Shown piece after piece: positions 32,546 to 40,511 of a stretch of 64,000 bases of DNA. The stretch comes from Prochlorococcus marinus str. AS9601. Its GTDB lineage: Bacteria > Cyanobacteriota > Cyanobacteriia > PCC-6307 > Cyanobiaceae. The notes under the pieces are model-generated. The model made no database searches. It was not told the DNA's origin and saw only the letters and a list, made by a program, of their open reading frames with translations. The position numbers and the translations under genes are program-made. Where the stretch lies: NCBI RefSeq assembly GCF_000015645.1, contig NC_008816.1, positions 496,001 through 560,000 of the forward strand, written 5' to 3'. The first letter of the stretch is position 1; the number at the start of each line of letters is the position of its first letter.

Positions 32546-32559
32546 CCTGTGTAGACAGG
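32546..32559 (+). other. Short hairpin in the csoS1 upstream region
   Basis: CCTGT and ACAGG form a 5-bp stem with a GTAG loop, directly after repeat copy 1. It is GC-rich against a very AT-rich background. No T-tract follows, so it is not a typical terminator. Confidence 0.45.
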
Positions 32560-32644
32560 GCCTGCCTCGTACGGAAATAACATAATGTAAATTTTTTCTT
32601 AACACAACAGTATGTTTTGATGCACTAACTAATTTGCATAAGTA

Positions 32645-32674
32645 TTGACATATCAATAGTACCAAGGGTGATAA
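32645..32674 (+). promoter_or_regulatory. csoS1: Candidate sigma-70-type promoter for the cso operon
   Basis: A perfect -35 TTGACA (32645-32650) is followed after 18 bases by TGATAA (32669-32674). This would give a leader of about 115 nt before csoS1 that includes repeat copy 2. Another TTGACT lies near 32729, so the true start is open. Confidence 0.35.
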
Positions 32675-32762
32675 GTTTAACTTATGAATGATAGAAAAAA
32701 CATTAATGGAGATTTTATCGAAAACGCTTGACTTATAAGTACTTAATGAAGCATTCTTCGGA

Positions 32763-32776
32763 TTGAACATTCCACA
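32763..32776 (+). repeat. Direct repeat copy 2 (TTGAACATTCCACA)
   Basis: A perfect second copy, ending 18 bp before the csoS1 ATG, thus inside the leader and near the ribosome-binding region. The 231-bp spacing to copy 1 is too long for one protein dimer on straight DNA. Confidence 0.8.
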
Positions 32777-32794
32777 TTTAGTAATTAGTAGACA

Positions 32795-33106
32795 ATGGCT
32801 ACAGAAACAATGGGTATCGCTCTCGGCATGATCGAGACACGCGGACTTGTACCTGCAATCGAAGCAGCTGACGCAATGACAAAGGCTGCAGAAGTTCGCC
32901 TTATTGGTCGTGAATTCGTAGGTGGCGGTTATGTCACAGTATTAGTTAGAGGAGAAACAGGAGCAGTTAACGCGGCTGTAAGAGCTGGTGCTGATGCTTG
33001 TGAAAGAGTTGGTGACGGTTTAGTTGCAGCTCACATTATTGCTCGTCCTCATAGAGAAGTTGAACCTGCTCTTGGTAATGGTGAATTTCTTGGTCAAAAG
33101 GACTAA
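32795..33106 (+). CDS. csoS1: Major carboxysome shell protein CsoS1
   Basis: This 103-residue single-BMC-domain protein forms the hexagonal tiles of the shell facets. It has the classic ALGMIETRGLVPAIEAADAMTKAAEV, LIGREFVGGGYVTVLVRGETGAVNAAVRAG and the C-terminal VIARPH-like HIIARPHREVEPAL. In Prochlorococcus one csoS1 starts the operon, directly upstream of cbbL. The codon choice shifts to GC-richer codons (CTC GGC ATG ATC) compared with its neighbours, consistent with very high expression. Confidence 0.97.
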   Translation: MATETMGIALGMIETRGLVPAIEAADAMTKAAEVRLIGREFVGGGYVTVLVRGETGAVNAAVRAGADACERVGDGLVAAHIIARPHREVEPALGNGEFLGQKD

Positions 33107-33174
33107 TAAATAAAGCAAGATTAATAAATTTTGCACAATAATTATTTTCCCTACACAGACCTAAATTTATCCTT

Positions 33175-34590
33175 ATGAGTAAGAAGTATGATGCAGGGGT
33201 AAAGGAGTACAGAGATACCTACTGGACTCCAGAATATGTACCCCTAGACACCGATTTACTAGCCTGTTTCAAATGTACAGGTCAAGAAGGTGTCCCCAGA
33301 GAAGAAGTTGCAGCAGCTGTTGCCGCTGAATCTTCAACAGGTACTTGGTCAACAGTTTGGTCCGAGTTACTTACAGATTTAGAATTTTATAAAGGACGTT
33401 GTTATCGAATCGAAGACGTTCCTGGAGACCCTGAAGCTTTTTATGCTTTTATTGCATATCCTTTAGATCTTTTTGAAGAAGGTTCTATTACAAACGTATT
33501 AACATCTCTTGTAGGAAACGTTTTTGGATTTAAAGCTCTAAGACACTTACGTCTAGAAGATATTAGATTCCCAATCGCTTTCATCAAAACTTGCGGTGGT
33601 CCACCAAATGGAATCGTAGTTGAAAGAGATCGTTTAAACAAATATGGAAGACCTCTACTTGGTTGTACAATTAAACCTAAATTAGGATTATCTGGTAAAA
33701 ACTATGGCCGAGTTGTATATGAGTGCCTTAGAGGTGGTCTCGATTTAACGAAGGATGACGAGAATATAAACTCTCAGCCATTCCAACGTTGGAGAGAAAG
33801 ATTTGAGTTTGTTGCAGAAGCAGTTAAGCTTGCTCAGCAGGAAACTGGCGAAGTTAAAGGTCACTACCTAAACTGTACTGCCAACACTCCTGAAGAACTT
33901 TACGAAAGAGCTGAATTTGCAAAAGAGCTAGATATGCCAATCATCATGCATGATTATATAACTGGCGGTTTTACTGCAAATACTGGATTAGCAAACTGGT
34001 GTCGTAAAAATGGCATGCTTCTACATATTCATAGAGCGATGCATGCTGTTATTGATAGACATCCAAAACACGGTATCCATTTCAGGGTTCTAGCAAAATG
34101 TTTGAGACTCTCCGGAGGAGATCAACTACATACTGGAACTGTTGTTGGAAAACTAGAGGGTGATCGTCAAACAACTCTTGGTTACATTGACAACTTAAGA
34201 GAGTCATTTGTTCCCGAAGATAGATCAAGAGGTAACTTCTTTGATCAAGATTGGGGTTCAATGCCAGGAGTATTTGCTGTCGCATCAGGTGGTATTCACG
34301 TATGGCATATGCCTGCACTCCTAGCGATTTTTGGAGATGATTCTTGTCTTCAGTTTGGTGGAGGAACACATGGTCATCCATGGGGTTCAGCTGCTGGAGC
34401 TGCAGCCAACAGAGTTGCTTTAGAAGCTTGCGTAAAAGCACGTAATGCTGGTCGCGAAATCGAAAAAGAGAGTAGAGACATTCTTATGGAAGCTGCTAAA
34501 CACAGTCCTGAATTAGCTATCGCTCTTGAAACTTGGAAGGAAATTAAGTTTGAATTTGATACCGTCGACAAACTAGACGTTCAAGGTTAA
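33175..34590 (+). CDS. cbbL: RuBisCO large subunit, form IA
   Basis: This 471-residue subunit fixes CO2 on RuBP inside the carboxysome. It has the catalytic K167 and K169 in [12 protein letters not shown] and the carbamylated K193 in [10 protein letters not shown] with D195 and E196 as Mg ligands; the loop 6 motif is [11 protein letters not shown]. The N-terminal [17 protein letters not shown] and overall pattern fit the proteobacterial-type form IA of alpha-cyanobacteria, not the form IB of other cyanobacteria. It lies 68 bp after csoS1. Confidence 0.99.
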
Positions 34591-34604
34591 ACCAGATTTC
34601 AACA

Positions 34605-34626
34605 TTGAGGAGATTCTTCTCCTCAA
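34605..34626 (+). other. Perfect hairpin between cbbL and cbbS
   Basis: TTGAGGAGA (34605-34613) and TCTCCTCAA (34618-34626) pair perfectly (9 bp) round a TTCT loop, 14 bp after the cbbL stop. No T-run follows, so it looks more like an mRNA-stabilising or processing hairpin than a terminator. Confidence 0.7.
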
Positions 34627-34680
34627 ACTTCTACAAATCTCGTTCTATTACGAGTAATTTCATTCACATTTAAATTAATT

Positions 34681-35022
34681 ATGCCTTTCCAGAGCACAGT
34701 AGGCGACTATCAAACAGTTGCAACCCTGGAAACATTCGGTTTCTTACCACCGATGACCCAGGAGGAAATATACGATCAAATTGCATACATAATTGCTCAA
34801 GGCTGGAGTCCTGTTATTGAGCATGTTCATCCAAGTGGAAGTATGCAAACTTATTGGTCTTATTGGAAGCTCCCATTCTTTGGGGAAAAAGACCTTAACT
34901 TGGTTGTAAGTGAATTAGAGGCATGTCATAGAGCATACCCTGATCATCATGTAAGAATCATCGGATACGATGCTTACACTCAAAGCCAAGGAACAGCTTT
35001 TGTAGTTTTCCAAGGACGTTAA
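34681..35022 (+). CDS. cbbS: RuBisCO small subunit
   Basis: This 113-residue small subunit completes the L8S8 enzyme. It has ATLETFGFLPPMTQEEIYDQIAYI, WSPVIEHV, YWSYWKLPFFGE, LEACHRAYPDHHVRIIGYD and a VVFQG end. The length is that of form IA small subunits. It is separated from cbbL by 90 bp with a hairpin and from csoS2 by a strong terminator-like hairpin, so cbbL-cbbS mRNA can be more abundant than downstream mRNA. Confidence 0.98.
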   Translation: MPFQSTVGDYQTVATLETFGFLPPMTQEEIYDQIAYIIAQGWSPVIEHVHPSGSMQTYWSYWKLPFFGEKDLNLVVSELEACHRAYPDHHVRIIGYDAYTQSQGTAFVVFQGR

Positions 35023-35043
35023 ATCTACTTTTATGTAGTAAAT

Positions 35044-35080
35044 AACTTTCTCCAAAAAATATTTTTGGAGAAAGTTTTTT
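35044..35080 (+). terminator. Rho-independent terminator / attenuator between cbbS and csoS2
   Basis: AACTTTCTCCAAAAA (35044-35058) and TTTTTGGAGAAAGTT (35062-35076) form a perfect 15-bp stem with an ATA loop, followed by TTTT (35077-35080). It starts 21 bp after the cbbS stop and ends 25 bp before the csoS2 ATG. Since csoS2 and the rest have no room for a full promoter after it, partial read-through is the likely design. Confidence 0.8.
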
Positions 35081-35105
35081 CAAAAGAGTTTCACATTTGA
35101 AGATT

Positions 35106-37403
35106 ATGTCAAAAAAAACCAGTAGAGAGATTGCATTAGAGAGAAGAAAGGCGATGAGTGACAGCGGTAAAAAAGCTGCTGCTTATTCTTCAACTACTCA
35201 AGATAGAGTTCGATCCTCTCAAGATATACAGATTTCTGGTACCCAGTCTTCTTCAAATAATCAAAATATTACTAAACCAGTTACAAAACATATCACAAAA
35301 ACACAGGTAAGTAGAAAGTCTTCTTCAACAACTTTATCTAGTAAAGAGTTAGTAATAGAGAGAAGAAAAGCAATGTCTACTCATGGGAAATCAGCAATAA
35401 CTTCATCCGATAGAACTCGTACTGATGTTAAAAAAGAAAGTCCTGTAAATACAGTTAAAACTTCCACAAGCAAAAATCAGGAAGTTCAAAACTTACATAA
35501 TACAGAAGTTAAAACATCAAAACCAAGCGTTAAAAGAAGAATTAATCAAAAGAGAAAGCCTATTACTAATACAAGTAGAGATATTGTTTTGGCGAGAAGA
35601 GAAGCTCAATCCAAGCATGGTAAATCAGCAACTAAACAAAATAACAGTGCAGCTTCTTTAGCTAGAAGGGGAGACCCTGATTTAAGTAGTAGAGAGATTT
35701 CCCAGAGAGTGAGAGAGCTAAGAAGCAAAACTGGTGCCACAGGCAAAAAAGGTAATGGTAAATGTAGACCATGTGGTCCAAATAAGAATGGAGCCAAACA
35801 AAATATTGCAGATGCTAGCTGGAAAGTTAGTAAAAGTGAAACTGATTCAGGTCAAATAGTTACTGGAACACAAGCTAATAGATCTGTAAAAACTACAGGT
35901 AATGAAGCAAGTACATGCAGGACTGTAACTGGTACTCAATATATGGGATCTGAAGTAGTTGACCAATTTTGTCAAGATAGACCAAGTTATAAGCAACCAC
36001 TTAGATCTACTGTTACCTCTACAACATCAGGTAATAAAGTAACTGGAAATGAAGTCGGTAGATCTGAGTGGGTCACAGGCGATGAGCCTGGGACTTGTAA
36101 AAACCTTACAGGAACTGAATATGTATCTGCTAATCAATCACAGAAGTATTGTGGTGATGTTCCAAAAAATCCTTCAAAGGTTAAACATAGTACTACAACT
36201 GATGGATTAAAAGTATCTGGATCACTTCCTGGTAGATCAACCCTGGTTACTGGAGATGAATCAGGTTCTGGACATCAGTTAACTGGAGATCAATATCTTG
36301 GCTCAGAGCCAAATCCAAAAGGTAAAGCATTTGAAAAAGTTGGCAGTTACAACACACTTAATGGGAATAATGTAACTGGTACAGGGGTAGGGAGATCAGA
36401 CCATATGACAGGCAATGAACATGGGAGTTGCAAGAATGTAACTGGTGATGAGTACATAGGATCTCAACAATATGAGAAGTTTTGCGGTTCAAAACCAAAA
36501 CCAGAAGCTAGAAAAGTAGGTTTAAGCCTTTCTTCAAAGTCAAATTTAATAAGCGGGACTATGACAGGAAGATCAAAAATAGTGACTGGAGATGAACCAG
36601 GTTCATGCAAAGTGCTTACAGGAACACCATACGCGGGCTTAGATCAGATAAATGATAATTGTAGTACAGAGATTTCTGAAGATATGAAATCCCGATCAAC
36701 AGTTAATTCAGGAAATAATTCAAATGCCAGACTTACAGGACAACAACCAGGAATTGGCGGAGTAATGACAGGTGCTAAGAAAGGTGCTTGTAAAAACCTA
36801 ACAGGAACTCCTTATGTTGGCGGAGATCAGTTCTCACAAGCTTGTGATAATCCTCCACATGATACTGCTTATGCTAATCCGGAAAAGTCAGCAGGTAACT
36901 CTTGGAGCGAATTCTCTGTTAACTCACCATCAAGAGATAAATATTCTGAAAAAAATACTCAAGGTGTTACGGGTAATGAATATGAAAATGGTTCAAAGGT
37001 AACAGGGCCTTTTGATATGGCAGTTGATAAGGTCACTGGCACTGAAAAATTTAGATTTGAACCGAATAAAAATATTACTTATAAACAAAAAATGGAAATT
37101 GAAGAGGCAGACCGTGCTGCAAAGACACCAGAAAAAAGAGTCGCATCAAGGATTACTGGCGAAGGACAATCAGTAGGAAACGTAACTGGTGATGATTGGG
37201 ATCGCGGCGATAAGGTAACAGGTACAGAGGGAGCTTCTTCTAGAAAGCGAAATCCATCAAGAGCAGGATTTATGAGCGCAATGCCCCCTATGGAAGTTAA
37301 AAGAAATGAGGAAACAGAAAAACCAGATTTCTTGATAACTGGATCTAGTGGAAATACTCGTGAGGGACAACTTGTTACCTTTTCAGGTGGTGCAAGAGGT
37401 TAA
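35106..37403 (+). CDS. csoS2: Carboxysome assembly/scaffold protein CsoS2
   Basis: This disordered scaffold links RuBisCO to the shell. I start at ATG 35106 (MSKKTSREIALERRK), three codons after an in-frame TTG at 35097, giving 765 residues. The N-region has four helical repeats at about 5-25, 78-97, 156-175 and 194-215, of type (E/A)RRxAxSxxGK, which bind RuBisCO. The middle region has six repeats of VTG-type motifs (about 250-580), mostly with the Cys pattern TC..VTGT.Y......C. The third middle repeat lacks its cysteines (SGSGHQLTGDQY). The C-terminal region (about 605-765) attaches to the shell. No frameshift site for a short form was recognised. Confidence 0.96.
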   Translation: MSKKTSREIALERRKAMSDSGKKAAAYSSTTQDRVRSSQDIQISGTQSSSNNQNITKPVTKHITKTQVSRKSSSTTLSSKELVIERRKAMSTHGKSAITSSDRTRTDVKKESPVNTVKTSTSKNQEVQNLHNTEVKTSKPSVKRRINQKRKPITNTSRDIVLARREAQSKHGKSATKQNNSAASLARRGDPDLSSREISQRVRELRSKTGATGKKGNGKCRPCGPNKNGAKQNIADASWKVSKSETDSGQIVTGTQANRSVKTTGNEASTCRTVTGTQYMGSEVVDQFCQDRPSYKQPLRSTVTSTTSGNKVTGNEVGRSEWVTGDEPGTCKNLTGTEYVSANQSQKYCGDVPKNPSKVKHSTTTDGLKVSGSLPGRSTLVTGDESGSGHQLTGDQYLGSEPNPKGKAFEKVGSYNTLNGNNVTGTGVGRSDHMTGNEHGSCKNVTGDEYIGSQQYEKFCGSKPKPEARKVGLSLSSKSNLISGTMTGRSKIVTGDEPGSCKVLTGTPYAGLDQINDNCSTEISEDMKSRSTVNSGNNSNARLTGQQPGIGGVMTGAKKGACKNLTGTPYVGGDQFSQACDNPPHDTAYANPEKSAGNSWSEFSVNSPSRDKYSEKNTQGVTGNEYENGSKVTGPFDMAVDKVTGTEKFRFEPNKNITYKQKMEIEEADRAAKTPEKRVASRITGEGQSVGNVTGDDWDRGDKVTGTEGASSRKRNPSRAGFMSAMPPMEVKRNEETEKPDFLITGSSGNTREGQLVTFSGGARG

Positions 37404-37410
37404 GTAAATA

Positions 37411-38940
37411 ATGCCTTTAAGAGGACTGGCTAAAGCCAAGAACTTCACATTGGGGCCAACAGCTCCATTGAAAACTTTTACTGAAAATATCCATATACAA
37501 ACTAAAGAATCAAATAATTTTCGAAATTCTGGAAAGTCTCATAAATTAACCAATAATATACAAAATGAAAATCTATTTAGCTATGAAAGCAAAATAAAAA
37601 GTGATTTTGATGAAATTGTTCCAACTCTAAAGGAAATTGCTCGAATTCAACATCACGAAGATTTTATAAATAAGGCTCAGAAAATATCAAGAAAAAATTT
37701 GGGGATAGATTTACCCCTACATATTTTAGATAAATCTTGGGTTAAACCTCTTGATATGAGAGCTTTATATGCATGGTGTGCTTTCAAACAGCATGAGAAA
37801 CTTAGCGATAATTTTTTTAAAAATGATCCACTTGAAGGTGCATCTGGAAGTAAGGATGCGGAAGACTTTGAAAAATTTCTTTTAGATTGTGGAATACATT
37901 TACTTGATATAACTCCTTGTTCAGATGGAAGATTAGCCCATTCAGTTGCTTATGTAATGAGAATACCTTTTAGTTCAGTAAGGAGAAGATCCCATGCTGG
38001 AGCACTTTTTGATATTGAAAATACCGTTAATCGATGGGTAAAAACTGAACATAAAAGATATAGAGAGAATGTTCCTAATGAAGCTCATAAAGATACCAGG
38101 TACTTAAAAGTTGTAACTTATCATTTTAGTTCAGTAGATCCATTGCATCAGGGATGCGCAGCTCATGGGAGTAATGACGAGTTAGCTGCAGCAGAAGGTA
38201 GAAATAAATTATATGCTTTCAAAGAGGCTGTAGAGAATAGCTTTTGCTGCGGAGCTTCTGTGGATTTAATGTTAATTGGACTTGATACAGACACTGATTC
38301 TTTAAAAATACATTTGTCAACAAGAGATGGCGGTATAGATTTAGAAAAAACTATTTCTACATTAGAAATTTATAACTCAACAATAAATTTTTCAAAAGAG
38401 GATGCGGAAAGAGAAATTTGCCAGATAATTTCTAAGCAATCTTCAAAAGATAAACTCAGTGGACTGGAAAAATTTACGTATAAATTAATTGCCAATAATA
38501 TTTCTCAAATTGATTATGTTAAGAGTTTTCATAATGGTTCTTATGAAGATATTGGACATGCAGAGAGGTTTATTGGAGTAGGTATAGGTTTTAAAGAAGT
38601 ACATCTAAGGAATTTAACTTATTTTGCTCATTTAGATACAGTCGAAGAAGGGGCTCCAGATTTAGATGTAGGAGTGAAGATTTTTACAGGATTAAATGTT
38701 TCTCAAGATCTACCTATTCCGGTAGTTATAAGATTTGATTACTCTGGCAAAGTACGCGGAGCAAAAGAGAGGGCAGTAAATGATTGTGAAAGAGTTAATA
38801 ATGCGATATCAATTAGATATAAAAATTTAGTTGATCAAGGTTTGTTACATACTTGCTCTACTATTAGAGATAGAGACAACATTCATTCCGCCCAAATTAT
38901 TGGAATGTCTTTAGATAAAAAAACAGAGGAGGCTCACTAA
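37411..38940 (+). CDS. csoSCA: Carboxysomal carbonic anhydrase CsoSCA
   Basis: This 509-residue enzyme (formerly CsoS3) converts bicarbonate to CO2 inside the carboxysome. Residues matching the beta-CA-type active site are C170, D172 and R174 in TPCSDGRLAH, and H238 and C249 (YHFSSVDPLHQGC), the spacing of the zinc ligands in the H. neapolitanus enzyme. The N-terminal 60 residues are basic and disordered, as expected for the RuBisCO-binding tail. The C-terminal third is the pseudo-repeat domain without a metal site. It begins 7 bp after csoS2 and ends 2 bp before csoS4A. Confidence 0.96.
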   Translation: MPLRGLAKAKNFTLGPTAPLKTFTENIHIQTKESNNFRNSGKSHKLTNNIQNENLFSYESKIKSDFDEIVPTLKEIARIQHHEDFINKAQKISRKNLGIDLPLHILDKSWVKPLDMRALYAWCAFKQHEKLSDNFFKNDPLEGASGSKDAEDFEKFLLDCGIHLLDITPCSDGRLAHSVAYVMRIPFSSVRRRSHAGALFDIENTVNRWVKTEHKRYRENVPNEAHKDTRYLKVVTYHFSSVDPLHQGCAAHGSNDELAAAEGRNKLYAFKEAVENSFCCGASVDLMLIGLDTDTDSLKIHLSTRDGGIDLEKTISTLEIYNSTINFSKEDAEREICQIISKQSSKDKLSGLEKFTYKLIANNISQIDYVKSFHNGSYEDIGHAERFIGVGIGFKEVHLRNLTYFAHLDTVEEGAPDLDVGVKIFTGLNVSQDLPIPVVIRFDYSGKVRGAKERAVNDCERVNNAISIRYKNLVDQGLLHTCSTIRDRDNIHSAQIIGMSLDKKTEEAH

Positions 38941-38942
38941 TT

Positions 38943-39194
38943 ATGTTAATTTGCAAGGTTGTAAAACCACTTGTTTCTACCAATAGGATTCCTGGTTTTG
39001 AACATAAACATCTGCAAGTTGTATTAGATGGTTCTTCTAGTAAAGTTGCAGTTGATGCTGTTGGCTGTAAGCCAGGAGATTGGGTTATTTGTGTCGGAAG
39101 TTCTGCTGCTAGAGAAGCTGCGGGAAGTAAATCTTATCCAAGCGATTTAACTATTGTTGGAATTATTGATCATTGGGATCCTGATAAGTCATAA
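38943..39194 (+). CDS. csoS4A: Carboxysome vertex protein CsoS4A
   Basis: This 83-residue protein of the BMV/EutN-CcmL family forms pentamers that cap carboxysome vertices. It shows LICKVVKPLVSTNRIPGFEHKHLQVV, AVDAVGCKPGDWVICVGSSAAR and the end TIVGIIDHWDPD. It starts 2 bp after csoSCA. The paralogue csoS4B follows 18 bp later. Confidence 0.96.
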   Translation: MLICKVVKPLVSTNRIPGFEHKHLQVVLDGSSSKVAVDAVGCKPGDWVICVGSSAAREAAGSKSYPSDLTIVGIIDHWDPDKS

Positions 39195-39196
39195 AA

Positions 39197-39203
39197 AAGG
39201 AGG
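39197..39203 (+). promoter_or_regulatory. Strong Shine-Dalgarno (AAGGAGG) deciding the csoS4B start
   Basis: AAGGAGG ends 9 bp before GTG (39213) but 18 bp before the in-frame ATG (39222). The spacing points to the GTG. It is one of the few perfect SD sites in the window and follows csoS4A directly. Confidence 0.7.
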
Positions 39204-39212
39204 ATATAAATT

Positions 39213-39461
39213 GTGGAAATTATGAAGGTATTAGGAAGGATGGTATGCACTCAAAGAGTCGCTGGCTTAGGTCATATGAATTTACGAATTTTAGAAAATA
39301 ATAAAGGAAAGAAATTAGTTGCAGTTGATCCTGTTGGAGCTAGAGAAGGTAACTGGGTTTTTACTGCTAGTGGCTCTGCCGCAAGATTTGCATGCCCCAA
39401 TCCAGAAGTTCAAACCGATTTAACAATTGGCGGTATTATTGATTATTGGGAGAGTGACTAA
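39213..39461 (+). CDS. csoS4B: Carboxysome vertex protein CsoS4B
   Basis: This 82-residue paralogue of CsoS4A starts at GTG (VEIMKVLGRMVCTQRV). It shows AVDPVGAREGNWVFTASGSAARFA and DLTIGGIIDYWESD. Both vertex proteins are normally kept, and their ratio in the shell is not known from sequence. It is the last structural gene of the operon and is followed by an inverted repeat and the acRAF gene. Confidence 0.96.
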   Translation: MEIMKVLGRMVCTQRVAGLGHMNLRILENNKGKKLVAVDPVGAREGNWVFTASGSAARFACPNPEVQTDLTIGGIIDYWESD

Positions 39462-39467
39462 AAATTT

Positions 39468-39505
39468 TACCTTCAAAAATTTATTGAGAAACTTTGTTGA
39501 AGGTA
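39468..39505 (+). other. Inverted repeat after csoS4B
   Basis: TACCTTCAA (39468-39476) and TTGAAGGTA (39497-39505) can pair over 9 bp with a 20-nt loop. It ends 30 bp before the acRAF start. A weak terminator or processing site is possible; the loop is long and there is no T-tract. Confidence 0.45.
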
Positions 39506-39535
39506 TAGTGTAATTAGTCTTGAATAAAGAATGTA

Positions 39536-39775
39536 ATGTGGAATCAAAGAGAATCACCTTTGAGGATTGAAAAAAGATTTGAATTTGATCAATACTCAAA
39601 AATTAGTAAATTCATGGGGGAAATTGAGAAATTATGTAAAAAAAAGGATATCTATCCAAATATCAGCTTTGGTAAGAATTTTGTAAGTCTTTCAATATTT
39701 TTAGATAATAAAGAAATATCAGACAAGGAAAAAGACTTTTCAAAGGATATAGATAAATTTTATTTGGAAGATTAG
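39536..39775 (+). CDS. Alpha-carboxysome RuBisCO assembly factor (acRAF, PCD-like)
   Basis: This 79-residue protein starts MWNQRESPLRIEKRFEF and looks like a pterin-4a-carbinolamine dehydratase (PCD) fold protein (FDQYSKISKFMGEIEKLCKK; NISFGKNFVSLSIFL). In alpha-carboxysome operons the PCD-like gene downstream of csoS4B is acRAF, which helps RuBisCO assembly and has lost dehydratase activity. The usual PCD catalytic histidines are not seen here, in agreement. The call rests on position and fold pattern. Confidence 0.85.
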   Translation: MWNQRESPLRIEKRFEFDQYSKISKFMGEIEKLCKKKDIYPNISFGKNFVSLSIFLDNKEISDKEKDFSKDIDKFYLED

Positions 39776-39781
39776 TTCTTT

Positions 39782-40009
39782 TTAATAATTATTAGGCTTA
39801 TCAATATCTCTTTTGATTAAAGCCATTAAATATGTGGGGGCTTTATATCTACCAGGTAGGCATCTATTTAAAGTTTCAAGATGACCCCAACACACTGTTT
39901 TTTCTATATCTTTAACTGAGTTGCCTTTTAAAATTAATAGTCTCAGAGCTTTGCAAAATAAAGGATAACCTGCTTCTAGTTCATCTATATTAAGCTTTGC
40001 TGCTGACAT
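39782..40009 (-). CDS. Small conserved protein (possibly DUF3136) beside the cso operon
   Basis: This 75-residue protein is convergent with acRAF, 6 bp apart. It begins MSAAKLNIDELEAGYPLFCKALR and contains a helix-turn-helix-like run (KGNSVKDIEKTVCWGHLETLNRC) with three cysteines in all. It resembles a short picocyanobacterial family that I believe is DUF3136, but that label is from memory. No TM or signal peptide is seen. The function is unknown; the HTH impression would fit a small regulator. Confidence 0.7.
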   Translation of the reverse strand: MSAAKLNIDELEAGYPLFCKALRLLILKGNSVKDIEKTVCWGHLETLNRCLPGRYKAPTYLMALIKRDIDKPNNY

Positions 40010-40094
40010 AGATCAAAGATGAATTATCAACTAATAATCTATACAACTATGGTGCACAATTGGTTTATATTTCAAATTTCTCAATAATTAGAAA

Positions 40095-40487
40095 TTAATC
40101 TAGAAATGCGACGCAATCGATCTCAATTAAAACGCCTTTTGGTAGAGATGAAACTTCCACACAGGCCCTTGCTGGAGGATTATCTATATTAAAAAAATCA
40201 CTATATATTTTATTGACAATTTGAAAATTACTTAAGTCCGTTAAGTAAATAGTTGTTTTTATTACATCCTCTATTTTGGCTCCACCAGCTTTAAGAACTT
40301 CTGCAAGATTTTTTAAAACTTGAATAGTTTCCTTCTCTATATCACCTAAACATGTTATTTCATTTAAAGCCGGGTCTATAGCAATTTGACCAGAACAATA
40401 GATAAAATCCCCAGCTTTTATTGCTTGATTATAAGGTCCTACTGGATCTGGAGCATTTGATGTTTTAATTACTTGTTTTGAGGACAT
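40095..40487 (-). CDS. ridA: RidA/YjgF-family enamine/imine deaminase
   Basis: This 130-residue protein has the RidA pattern: DPVGPYNQAIKAGDFIYCSGQIAIDP, a middle helix (VLKNLAEVLKAGGAKIEDVIKTTIYL) and the end PPARACVEVSSLPKGVLIEIDCVAFL with the catalytic Arg. RidA hydrolyses reactive 2-aminoacrylate from PLP enzymes. It precedes no clear partner; the next gene on this strand upstream is gloB, 24 bp away. Confidence 0.95.
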   Translation of the reverse strand: MSSKQVIKTSNAPDPVGPYNQAIKAGDFIYCSGQIAIDPALNEITCLGDIEKETIQVLKNLAEVLKAGGAKIEDVIKTTIYLTDLSNFQIVNKIYSDFFNIDNPPARACVEVSSLPKGVLIEIDCVAFLD

Positions 40488-40511
40488 TTGTTTAGGAAGA
40501 TACCTATCTAT

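Larger units (their letters stand above)
32468..32794. other. 327-bp csoS1 upstream region
   Basis: This is the only stretch over 300 bp without a gene. It holds a 14-nt direct repeat (32532 and 32763), a small hairpin after the first copy (32546-32559) and a candidate promoter (32645-32674). A reverse-strand frame of 86 codons here shows no protein-like features. A small RNA or a regulated leader for the cso operon would fit but is not shown. Confidence 0.6.

Noticed and set aside
32510-32770. Reverse-strand frame of 86 codons upstream of csoS1
   Set aside because: It has no family-like pattern and overlaps the repeats and promoter of the cso operon; chance frame in a noncoding leader.
32532-32776. 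TTCCACA in the csoS1 repeats as DnaA boxes
   Set aside because: The motif has at least two mismatches to TTWTNCACA and only two copies exist; no origin features are nearby.
34082-34441. Long antisense frame of 119 codons in cbbL
   Set aside because: Cys/Leu/Gln-rich composition follows from the reversed cbbL codons; shadow frame only.
35800-36860. Regularly spaced repeats that might be a CRISPR array
   Set aside because: They are the coding repeats of CsoS2, in frame and degenerate at the DNA level; no cas genes are present.
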